A DNA stretch of 38,289 bases from Saprospiraceae bacterium (GTDB taxonomy: Bacteria > Bacteroidota > Bacteroidia > Chitinophagales > Saprospiraceae): contig JAHDGD010000024.1 in assembly GCA_020627825.1 (NCBI GenBank), positions 1 through 38,289 of the forward strand, in the 5' to 3' direction. Of the stretch, positions 17,978 to 25,765 are shown piece after piece (position 1 is the first letter of the stretch; every line of letters begins with the position of its first letter). The translations under genes and the position numbers were made by a program. The notes beneath the pieces are model-generated. The model did no database searches. It saw only the letters and a list, made by a program, of their open reading frames with translations, and was not told the DNA's origin.

Positions 17978-19633
17978 ATGATCAGAAATTTAGTTTTAAC
18001 TTTCATTGCTTCGATTGCAGCAATAACTGTAAACGCACAAGATGGACCTCCTGCTAATTGGTTTAATTTAGACAAAGAAGCCGATGGAATTTATGGTGTA
18101 AGTACGGAAAAAGCTTATGAAAAGCTTTTAAAAGGTAAAACTTCTCAAACTGTTGTAGTTGCAGTAATTGATTCAGGCGTTGATGCAGAACATGAAGATT
18201 TAGATGATGTCATGTGGACAAATACGGATGAAATTCCTGGAAATGGCATTGATGATGACAACAACGGATATGTAGATGACATACATGGGTGGAATTTCAT
18301 AGGAGGAGCAGATGGAAAGAGTGTAGGTCCCGATACATATGAAGTTACAAGACTGTATAAAAAATATAAGTATAAATACGAAAAAGCAGACCCAGATAAG
18401 CTTACAAAAAAGCAAATGGCTGAATATGCGATTTATGAAAAAGTAAAAGCAGAAGTGGAAGAAAAAATAGAGTCTGCTGAAAAGAATTTGGAACGATTCG
18501 AAACTAGAAAAACAACATTACTAGAGGCATTGGATGCTGTGGGGACAGTTTTAGATGGAAAAGAAGATTATTCTATGGAATATCTAGATAGCTTGGCATC
18601 CGGTGGTGATTCTCAGATTGCTACAGGAGTAAGTATTGTTAAAAACTTTGCTGATCGAACATCTGATATAGAAGAAATCAAAACTGTTGTTTCGGAGCAA
18701 CTTCAAGGAGCGCTTGATTATTATGGTGATCAAATAAAGTATGCTTTCAATACAGAATTTGACACAAGAGACATTATAGGTGATAATTATGCCGATCAAT
18801 ATGAAAAAGGATATGGAAATAACGATGTTGAAGGTCCGGATGCGCTTCATGGTACTCACGTTGCTGGAATTATAGCAGCTGAACGAGACAATGGATTAGG
18901 TATGAACGGGGTTGCTGACAATGTACAGATTATGTCTATACGAACTGTTCCTGATGGAGATGAGCGAGATAAAGATGTTGCAAATGCCATAATCTATGCA
19001 GTTGATAACGGTGCAAGTGTAATAAACATGAGTTTTGGAAAGGGATATAGCTGGAATGAAGAAGTAGTTGAAAAAGCGATTAAATATGCACAAAAGAAAG
19101 ATGTATTGTTAGTACATGCAGCTGGTAATAGTTCACAGGATAATGATACAACGGATAATTTTCCAAATGATAATTATACGAAAAAATGCCTTTGGATGAA
19201 AAAAGAAAAAACATTCAAAAACTGGATAGAAGTAGGTGCTTTGAACTGGAAAGATGGAGAAGAATCTGTTGCTCCATTTTCAAATTATGGTGCAAATAAT
19301 GTAGATGTTTTTGCACCAGGTATGGCAATTTACTCTACGTTACCAGATAACGAATACAGAAATTTACAAGGAACTAGTATGGCATCTCCAGTTGTAGCAG
19401 GAGTAGCTGCATTAATCAGATCTTACTACCCTACTTTAACAGCAGAACAAGTAAAGGACATTATTCTTCAATCAAGTGAAAAAAGAATGATCCAAGTTAA
19501 AAAACCAGGTACGGATGAGATGGTAGATTTTACAAGCTTAAGTGTATCAGGAGGTGAAATTAATGCTTTCAAAGCATTGGAATTAGCCAGTAAGACGGTA
19601 GGTAAAAAGAAAATCAAGTCTATAAAGGCATAA
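17978..19633 (+). CDS. Secreted subtilisin-family (S8) serine protease with large insertion
   Basis: This 551-aa protein has a signal peptide (about 1-20, TVNAQ). The catalytic triad is Asp65 (VAVIDSGVDAEHEDL), His291 (LHGTHVAGI) and Ser467 (GTSMASP), with oxyanion Asn384 (HAAGN). The Asp-His distance is 226 residues, against about 32 in subtilisin. The extra segment (about 110-285) starts with IDDDNNGYVDDIHGWNF, the calcium-type loop of Bacteroidota S8 enzymes, and contains a Lys/Glu-rich predicted coiled coil (about 127-185). There is no long pro-domain and no T9SS sorting domain, so it probably stays periplasmic or leaves by another route. The ATG at 17978 follows a -7 box. A strong terminator follows the gene. 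Confidence 0.93.
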   Translation: MIRNLVLTFIASIAAITVNAQDGPPANWFNLDKEADGIYGVSTEKAYEKLLKGKTSQTVVVAVIDSGVDAEHEDLDDVMWTNTDEIPGNGIDDDNNGYVDDIHGWNFIGGADGKSVGPDTYEVTRLYKKYKYKYEKADPDKLTKKQMAEYAIYEKVKAEVEEKIESAEKNLERFETRKTTLLEALDAVGTVLDGKEDYSMEYLDSLASGGDSQIATGVSIVKNFADRTSDIEEIKTVVSEQLQGALDYYGDQIKYAFNTEFDTRDIIGDNYADQYEKGYGNNDVEGPDALHGTHVAGIIAAERDNGLGMNGVADNVQIMSIRTVPDGDERDKDVANAIIYAVDNGASVINMSFGKGYSWNEEVVEKAIKYAQKKDVLLVHAAGNSSQDNDTTDNFPNDNYTKKCLWMKKEKTFKNWIEVGALNWKDGEESVAPFSNYGANNVDVFAPGMAIYSTLPDNEYRNLQGTSMASPVVAGVAALIRSYYPTLTAEQVKDIILQSSEKRMIQVKKPGTDEMVDFTSLSVSGGEINAFKALELASKTVGKKKIKSIKA

Positions 19634-19653
19634 GTAAAAGATTTATATTATTG

Positions 19654-19690
19654 AAAAAGCCTTCTCATTACGAGAGGGCTTTTTTTATTT
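19654..19690 (+). terminator. Rho-independent terminator after the subtilase gene
   Basis: AAAAAGCCTTCTC and GAGAGGGCTTTTT form a 13-bp stem with one G-T pair and a 5-nt loop, followed by a T-rich run. It lies 21 bp past the subtilase stop. Confidence 0.9.
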
Positions 19691-19767
19691 ATTTTTGATA
19701 GAATATGAATGTCATGTTGATCCATTAAGAAAATTTCATATTTCGATTTTATGATAACAAAGCATTA

Positions 19768-19920
19768 AAACCGGATTATGAACAAGACAATCTATTATGG
19801 GCCTAAAATCCGTCAAAATCAACGCTTCACTGACGTTTTCAAATAAAAACATAATAATGCAATGATCAATCTTCCAATTCGCCTGATTTTATAGTATTTT
19901 CAGCCTCACAACAAGGCTTT
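19768..19920 (-). repeat. Dispersed repeat B, copy 2
   Basis: This is the inverted partner of 13576-13730, about 153 bp. It fills part of the 468-bp gap between the subtilase terminator and the gene at 20102; the remainder of that gap (19921-20101) is AT-rich with nothing recognised. Confidence 0.85.
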
Positions 19921-20101
19921 AATGCATAATTAGGGTTAAAAATCCTTTATAATTTGAAATGATTTTAGATTAAAAACTCATCCAAAATTAGATTTCAAAT
20001 AGTATTAAATAATACTTTGCAATAGTTTATCTTTAGAAGTTTTACAATGTTTCGTACAATTGTGCGCCATAATGTAGCCTATTGAAATTTTCAAATACTA
20101 T

Positions 20102-20818
20102 ATGAACGAGAATGAAATTATAAAAAAACTTTATTCTACTTTCAAGCTGTATACAACGTCTGATATGCATTACTGTAATTGTGGTTGTATAGATCCAAAA
20201 GACGTTAAAAAATTAGCATCCAAACCACTATTTGACCTTGAAGAAAATGACTTTTGTTCATATCATGGTAGTGCACTATTTACATGGGGAAATTTAGACC
20301 ACTACAAGCACTTTTTACCAAGAATACTAGAAGTCTACTATCAATTAAAGGGTAAAGGAATCATTAGCTTATTTGAGATTGCTCAAAAACTTGAGTATGC
20401 TAAATGGAAAAATTGGGATGATAAAGAAATTAAGGTTATAAAGGACTTTATTTTTATGGATTGGGATCGTTTTGTGAACAGAGAAATACATGAAATTAGC
20501 TATGATGATGTAATATCTTATGCATTTTTTTTTGAATCTCCAGAATTAATTAAGGCATGGGACACAACTATTAATACTATTGGTTTAAAAAATCTTGTAA
20601 ATTTCTTTTACAACAATGGTATACGTATTTTTTATGATGAAAAGACGCATAATCCGCAAATAAAATTTGAATTTCATCAAGTTATAACAGAAAGCAAATT
20701 AGTAGAAAAACTAGAAGAAGAATTTTTTAGAGTTGAACAAAAAGAACAAGATTATAGTGTGAAAGTATCTTTTGTTTTACAACTATTTGAACGTTATAAT
20801 AAACTAAATGTAAATTAA
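20102..20818 (+). CDS. Uncharacterised protein with a CxCxC motif
   Basis: This 238-aa protein has no signal peptide or membrane segment, so it is cytoplasmic. Near the N-terminus is HYCNCGC (Cys25, Cys27, Cys29, His23), followed by KPLFDLEENDFCSYHGSALFTWGNLDHYKHFLPRILEVY (about 41-79). The rest is helical and acidic. The layout of a Cys-rich spot, then an LxxLxxxD stretch, then TWG...KHFLPRILE recalls a widespread family of uncharacterised bacterial proteins; I cannot name it or give a function. A metal site at the cysteines is possible. It stands alone between repeat B and a serine hydrolase. The 12-mer AACGTGAATAAT begins inside its stop codon. Confidence 0.75.
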   Translation: MNENEIIKKLYSTFKLYTTSDMHYCNCGCIDPKDVKKLASKPLFDLEENDFCSYHGSALFTWGNLDHYKHFLPRILEVYYQLKGKGIISLFEIAQKLEYAKWKNWDDKEIKVIKDFIFMDWDRFVNREIHEISYDDVISYAFFFESPELIKAWDTTINTIGLKNLVNFFYNNGIRIFYDEKTHNPQIKFEFHQVITESKLVEKLEEEFFRVEQKEQDYSVKVSFVLQLFERYNKLNVN

Positions 20819-21002
20819 CGTGAATAATGGATAAGGAGTAAAATAGAACGTAGTAAATGGATGTAGAAATGTCAATAGCTCATAAAATCGTTTTATGTAG
20901 TTCAACCTTTTTTATTGATTGCAGCAAAAAATCAAGCATGGATTACTTACGAACAATTAAATCATTTTTTTATCTAATTTATCTCAATCGTATAAAAAAT
21001 TT

Positions 21003-22847
21003 ATGGTAGAAAAACTATTATACACTCTTTTATTCCTTGTCTTGTTTACTCTTTCCATTACATGTTATGGGCAAGACAAGCCTATAAATCATCTTATTGA
21101 TGATCTGAACCAATATATAGAACAGAAGCAAATTCCAGGGATGATGATTAGCATTGTTCAAGCAGATCGAACAATTTATGAAGGAGGAATTGGTTTTGCG
21201 AATATTGAGAAAAAAGAAAAAGTCACATCAGAACATCTTTTTCGTCAGGGCTCCATTTCCAAATCTTTCACGGCACTTGGTTTATACAAATTACTCGAAA
21301 ATTCTCCCTATAATTTACAAACTCCTGTAAATGAAATTGATCGTAAAATTCCTTTTATTAATAAATGGGAAGAAACGAAACCTTTACGTATAGTTCATCT
21401 ACTAGAACATACATCAGGATTTGATGATTTTCATTTACACGCCATTTATAATGTTAAAGATACTATTCAGCCTCCTATTTACAATATGGTAAAGGATCAT
21501 ATAAATTCTTTACATTCCAGGTGGCAACCTGGTTCAAAAAAAGCGTATTCTAATCCGAATTACATCCTTGCTGGTCATCTTATCGAAGTTTTATCAAATA
21601 AACCGTTTGATGAAACAATAAAGAAAAAAGTTCTAAATCCTTTACATATGGCATCTTCTGGTTTTTATTTCAAAAAACCAAAAAACGAGAAGATGGCTCA
21701 AGGATATCGTCGCATTTCAAAACAATTAATTCCATTGGATTTTGAGACAATAAATGGTAGTCCTGCTGGAGATTTTTGTTCAACTGCATCAGATATGGCT
21801 TCTTTTTTAAAAGCCATGTTAAATAGAGATTCTGTCTTATTCAAAAAACAAGATTATGAAAGAATTGAATATCCTGAAACAACTATAGCTGCTCAACAAG
21901 GATTGAATTTTGGTTATGGATTAGGAAATTATACGATTTGCAAAAATGAGTATCTATTTCATGGACATGGAGGAGAAATAGATGGTTTTGCTTCTCGGTA
22001 CGTCTATTCAAGAGAAGCTGATTTGGGAATTGCAATTTCAATCAATAGAAATGGAGATGCAAATGAAATCATAGATATCATTTTAGACTATTATATAAAT
22101 CCAACTAAAAGTATCCGTAAAAATCGAACAATAGAATTAATACCTGATTCAATAATTGAAAAATATGAGGGCTTTTATGAATTTAATAGCCCTAGAAATC
22201 AACTCTTATCTTTTTCTGAAAAAATGTTTAGTGGTTATATATTGGATATCAACAAAGACATGGCTGTTCGGAAAAGAATTTTTGGTAGGCCAAAAGATAC
22301 ATTATATTACGCAGGTAATAATCAATTTTATTATAAAGATGAACCTGTTGTTTCTGCAATAGCTCTTAATTCTGACAATGACAAAATAGCATTTTGGATA
22401 AATGATTCTTATACTGAAAAAAGATCCAGATTGAAAAGGTTGGCTATACTATTTGGGGTATTATTTTCAGTTCTTATATTGTCCTCTTTTTTCTTGTTTA
22501 GTTTATATAAAATAGCATCATACTTTTTTTCAAAAACTAATCAACACAGCAATCAATACACAATAATATTCGGATATGGATTGATTTTGATTATAATGTT
22601 TATGGGTTTTGGACGCACAATGAACGATATGAAAAATGCTGCTTCCATTTCATTTTCCTCTTTAACCATGTACCTAAGTTCTTATGTTTTGGTGTTATTA
22701 TCTTTTTTGTCACTTATCTTTTGTTTGAAGTTGAAAAGTGAGAAAAGACTTACCACATTTTATATCTTAGCATCACTAAGTTCTATTGCCATTACACTAT
22801 ATTTATGGAATATTGGATTTATTGGTTTACGACTTTGGGATTATTAA
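21003..22847 (+). CDS. Beta-lactamase-family serine hydrolase with C-terminal membrane domain
   Basis: This 614-aa protein belongs to the class C beta-lactamase/penicillin-binding-protein-like group (S12). It has a signal peptide (about 1-24), the active-site Ser84-x-x-Lys87 (GSISKSF), the Tyr182-x-Asn184 motif (YSNPN) and HGG at 322-324 (GHGGEIDG) in place of KTG. After a beta-rich linker domain (about 380-470) come four predicted membrane helices (about 480-505, 519-536, 551-576 and 585-606). The catalytic part should therefore face the periplasm, anchored in the inner membrane. Likely substrates are D-amino-acid peptides or esters; resistance to beta-lactams cannot be assumed. No operon partner is seen. 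Confidence 0.85.
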   Translation: MVEKLLYTLLFLVLFTLSITCYGQDKPINHLIDDLNQYIEQKQIPGMMISIVQADRTIYEGGIGFANIEKKEKVTSEHLFRQGSISKSFTALGLYKLLENSPYNLQTPVNEIDRKIPFINKWEETKPLRIVHLLEHTSGFDDFHLHAIYNVKDTIQPPIYNMVKDHINSLHSRWQPGSKKAYSNPNYILAGHLIEVLSNKPFDETIKKKVLNPLHMASSGFYFKKPKNEKMAQGYRRISKQLIPLDFETINGSPAGDFCSTASDMASFLKAMLNRDSVLFKKQDYERIEYPETTIAAQQGLNFGYGLGNYTICKNEYLFHGHGGEIDGFASRYVYSREADLGIAISINRNGDANEIIDIILDYYINPTKSIRKNRTIELIPDSIIEKYEGFYEFNSPRNQLLSFSEKMFSGYILDINKDMAVRKRIFGRPKDTLYYAGNNQFYYKDEPVVSAIALNSDNDKIAFWINDSYTEKRSRLKRLAILFGVLFSVLILSSFFLFSLYKIASYFFSKTNQHSNQYTIIFGYGLILIIMFMGFGRTMNDMKNAASISFSSLTMYLSSYVLVLLSFLSLIFCLKLKSEKRLTTFYILASLSSIAITLYLWNIGFIGLRLWDY

Positions 22848-22878
22848 AACATAATTTTTTAAAAAAATATTAAAGGAT

Positions 22879-22901
22879 TTTTTGGGGTTAAACCCCAAAA
22901 A
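22879..22901. repeat. Near-loopless palindrome, family A variant
   Basis: TTTTTGGGGTT and AACCCCAAAAA (11 bp each) are separated by one A. It has the same geometry as the GGGCTTTAAGCCC palindromes with GGGGTT in place of GGGCTT. It lies 31 bp past the serine hydrolase stop and could act as a terminator there, although there is no long T-run after the stem. Confidence 0.6.
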
Positions 22902-23020
22902 GAATCGCATCCTTTATACTACCTTTTTATAAAATTATAAATGTATTTTTTATGGTCATCACTATTTAATGACTTCATATAAATATTATGAGAATATAAA
23001 GGCTATTCCATATTTCAGTT

Positions 23021-23059
23021 AAAAAATAAAAAAGGCTATCTCTTTAAAAGAGACAGCCT
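23021..23059 (-). terminator. Rho-independent terminator of the PKD lipoprotein gene
   Basis: Read on the minus strand, AGGCTGTCTCTTT pairs with AAAGAGATAGCCT across a single mismatch, followed by a T-rich tract (23021-23032). It lies about 25 bp past the stop at 23084. Confidence 0.85.
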
Positions 23060-23083
23060 CTGAATTCTTAAAAAAAAAGGGAA

Positions 23084-24844
23084 TTATTGTGGAAAATCGT
23101 AAGATTGTACAACACTTCCATTATTTTCATTAAAAGTTACAGTGTATTTATCATTCACTTTACAGAAAATACCTTCTGCAGAAGGGAACATTTGCTTGTA
23201 ATACTTTGTATTCTTTTCAGTTTTATCTCTGAAATCAATACTTGGATCTAAGTAATCAGGCACTCCTTCACAGTAACATGCATCTCCTGACGGATAAACG
23301 TTACCTTCCAATGTAATGATGTGTCTTTTTGACACTTTCTGCCATCCATACCATCTTTTCTTATAACTTTTTTGCTGAGTTTCTATTTGATTTTTACCCC
23401 AGTCAAAAATGTTATTATCAAGTTTAGTTTGGTGCTTTGCTCGGAAACAAACTTTGTGGCGATCTCCTCCTATAAAATATTCAAACGATTCTTTTACTTG
23501 GATATCTTTCTTCCCTTCACAATTTGCTTCAACATTATGTTGGTATTCTTCTGCAAGTGTCATACAAGAAGATCCGTCTTCTAAAGTAATTTGTAAAGTT
23601 ATAGCATAAGTTCCATCACATGGTGCAATAAAACAAGGCTGTAACCCTTCACCATCTTGTCCTTGGAAACTCCAGTTAAAATTCAATGCATCAAGAAGTT
23701 CAGCGCTACCTAGTAATAAATTTGTTCCATTCACACATACTTGCTCAGCCATTCCTGGAGTTGGTGTGATATTTAATAAATCTATAAGACCAATTGTTTC
23801 GATAATTGAACCTACTATCTGTGCATCGTCACAATCAAATAAAGGATCATCATTTGTTTCTTCTTCATAACTAATCGTAATGGTCTCACAACTTGAGTTA
23901 TTACAATCTACTGTATTTCCTTCTTCATCTTTATAAGAGTATGTAGCTGTCAAACAAACTGTAAAAGAATTATCTATATTAGGTTGCAAGCCATCAAATT
24001 CATGATAAACAAATGGCGTAGTCGTAGTCATTGTCTCTCCATCACCAAAATTCCACTCTAATTTTAATCCTTCAGCACCTTCAACATCTCCTAGATTCCA
24101 TAAAAATGTATACTGGGCAGTTCCATTTTCTTCATCTACCACTCCTGTAAATGATCCAAAATCAGCAGTACAATCATTTACACCTCTATATGAACCATTG
24201 TTTCTAATTTTAATATCAAAGTGATTCGTTCCTTCAAAAATTACATCTGTTCCATCATCAAGGATACTTTCCATTAATTCTGTGCGATTATTTCCTACTT
24301 CAATCATTCTACCTGGATTAACCGCATAATAAATATTACTACCTACTTGGATAACACCTTCTTCACTAAATAGTGTTTGTGTAATAACATCTGTAATATT
24401 CCGATCTTCCAGCGTTCTTTGAATTCTTCCTGGATCTTCTCCATCTCGTAAATCTAGTTCTTCTTGTAAAGCTAGGGATCGTCTTAAAGAACTATGTCCA
24501 ACTTCCTGTTCCCACAATGCTAAATTTGTATTGGGATCATAAGCAGTGTCATATTCTCCTTTATCTCCCTTTCCACCTTTTAGAAGTACAACTACATCAG
24601 TTTCTTGTTTTTCTGCATCATCTAAAGCTAATAAAGCATCATATGCATGCCTATATGCTGCTTCGCTTGAAAAAACAAGCCAACGCCCATTATTTTCGAC
24701 ATTTACGGAACCTCCATCACCCCCTTTTGAGCGACTGGTAATTTCCTTTCCATTTGAACTTTCAGTGTTTGTTAATAGATCATTTTCACAACTTGTGAAA
24801 AATAACCCTAATAGGCATAAGCCAAAAAATAATATCTTATTCAT
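23084..24844 (-). CDS. Surface lipoprotein with PKD-type domains
   Basis: This 586-aa protein has a lipoprotein signal ending in LFFTSC (Cys19). A Gly/Lys-rich stretch (SKGGDGGSVNVENNG) follows, then an alpha/beta-looking region with FSSEAAYRHAYDALLALDDAEKQ (about 59-81) and LLKGGKGDKGEYDTAYDP. A PKD domain is clear around 225-335 (LEWNFGDGETMTTTTPFVYHEFDG), and a second PKD-like unit around 365-455 (FNWSFQGQDGEGLQPCFIAPCDGTYAITLQI). The C-terminal 130 residues are rich in Cys, Lys and Tyr. No catalytic motif was recognised. It is probably surface-exposed with an adhesion or binding role, which is inference. The leader holds two palindromes (24860-24878 and 24908-24921) and the gene ends in its own terminator, so it is monocistronic. 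Confidence 0.8.
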   Translation of the reverse strand: MNKILFFGLCLLGLFFTSCENDLLTNTESSNGKEITSRSKGGDGGSVNVENNGRWLVFSSEAAYRHAYDALLALDDAEKQETDVVVLLKGGKGDKGEYDTAYDPNTNLALWEQEVGHSSLRRSLALQEELDLRDGEDPGRIQRTLEDRNITDVITQTLFSEEGVIQVGSNIYYAVNPGRMIEVGNNRTELMESILDDGTDVIFEGTNHFDIKIRNNGSYRGVNDCTADFGSFTGVVDEENGTAQYTFLWNLGDVEGAEGLKLEWNFGDGETMTTTTPFVYHEFDGLQPNIDNSFTVCLTATYSYKDEEGNTVDCNNSSCETITISYEEETNDDPLFDCDDAQIVGSIIETIGLIDLLNITPTPGMAEQVCVNGTNLLLGSAELLDALNFNWSFQGQDGEGLQPCFIAPCDGTYAITLQITLEDGSSCMTLAEEYQHNVEANCEGKKDIQVKESFEYFIGGDRHKVCFRAKHQTKLDNNIFDWGKNQIETQQKSYKKRWYGWQKVSKRHIITLEGNVYPSGDACYCEGVPDYLDPSIDFRDKTEKNTKYYKQMFPSAEGIFCKVNDKYTVTFNENNGSVVQSYDFPQ

Positions 24845-24859
24845 GATATAAAGTTTTTC

Positions 24860-24878
24860 GAAAACGATTATCGTTTTC
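24860..24878. promoter_or_regulatory. Palindromic operator candidate
   Basis: GAAAACGAT and ATCGTTTTC are perfect 9-bp arms around one T, 16 bp ahead of the start codon of the lipoprotein gene. The AACG...CGTT symmetry recalls LacI-type operators, but no such regulator is nearby. Confidence 0.4.
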
Positions 24879-24907
24879 AGTGTGATAAAATTGTTTTTAA
24901 AAAATGT

Positions 24908-24921
24908 GAATTACGTAATTC
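24908..24921. promoter_or_regulatory. Second palindrome upstream of the PKD lipoprotein gene
   Basis: GAATTACGTAATTC is a perfect 14-bp palindrome about 65 bp ahead of the start codon. It may be a regulator site; identity unknown. Confidence 0.3.
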
Positions 24922-25098
24922 GGTTCTATAAATATTGAATTTAAAAATTGTGACTTAAAAGAAAAAAATAAAGATTATAAAAAAACAAAAAATACTAGAA
25001 CAAGCGCAATAATGACGGGAGGTTTGACGACATATAAAAATATTTAGTAAATTTTATATATCGAATAATATGATTAGAATTTTATTAAATTTTCATTT

Positions 25099-25162
25099 AC
25101 CTGAATAGTAGATTAATTGCGAAAGCGAAATATCAGAGAAGACATTTTTTAAAAGGGTTTTA
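25099..25162 (+). repeat. Truncated copy of element D (left end)
   Basis: Starts ACCTGAATAGTAGATTAATTGCGAAAGC and aligns with 33951-34014, sharing GATTAATTGCGAAAGC exactly and GTTTTA at the end. Similarity stops after about 64 bp and no right end is seen, so it is a decayed or truncated copy. It lies in the 921-bp stretch 24845-25765, which holds no gene: besides this it contains the two palindromes, repeat C copy 1 and a terminator, and is otherwise AT-rich without recognised content. Confidence 0.65.
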
Positions 25163-25424
25163 AATTATGAAAATGATTCTATCATTTTTTTTAGCAAGCT
25201 TTATTCAATTAAAAACATAATAATAAAAGAAATTAATTACTTAATATACTTTACTTTATTGTAGTATAAAGATCATAATTGGCTCTCTAGTACAAAAAAA
25301 TATTATGAATTTAATCGCTCTTACCTATCTATATTTCTAGAAGCAATGAGTATAGTCATCATTGAATGTGCTATGGTTTGCTTCCAAGAAATGTTCACTA
25401 AGTTATATTTAAACTCGCATTGCT

Positions 25425-25570
25425 CAATAGAAAATCTATTATAATCTAAACCACCTTTGATATAAAGGCTATGGCAACTTTTTATATCATTAGAGTTGAC
25501 TATGTAACATTTAAAAAAAGTCGTTATTTCTTCAGCATTTCAGGTCTCAACACGAAGTTCTATTGTATAA
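25425..25570 (+). repeat. Dispersed repeat C, copy 1
   Basis: About 146 bp, similar in the same orientation to 27830-27978. Both start CAATAGAAAATCTATTAT, contain a stretch on CCTTTG-ATAAAGG and end with TTTCAGGTCTC and AAGTTCTATT. No coding frame seen. Confidence 0.8.
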
Positions 25571-25691
25571 AAATGGCTATAGTTTCTAACGCAAAAAAGA
25601 AAATATAACAAGCCCATTTGTTAAATAATCTTTGAAAGAAATTTTTATACAAGGAGCGCTATTAAACTACTTTAATTATAAATTCTGACAC

Positions 25692-25726
25692 AAAAAAAGG
25701 CCTTAAATCAACATTTAAGACCTTTT
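25692..25726 (-). terminator. Rho-independent terminator of the T9SS protein gene
   Basis: Read on the minus strand, AAAAGGTCTTAAAT pairs with ATTTAAGGCCTTTT around GTTG (one G-T pair), followed by a T-run. It lies 40 bp past the stop at 25766. Confidence 0.85.
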
Positions 25727-25765
25727 ATCATACCCTATTTATTTTATATTTCTATACTATTTCAC

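Noticed and set aside
17830-18057. 75-codon frame overlapping the subtilase start
   Set aside because: It begins in palindrome A, is Lys/Asn-rich low-complexity and runs through the subtilase signal peptide in another frame.
24546-24851. 101-codon antisense frame over the PKD lipoprotein gene
   Set aside because: It mirrors the signal peptide and N-terminus of the real gene on the other strand.
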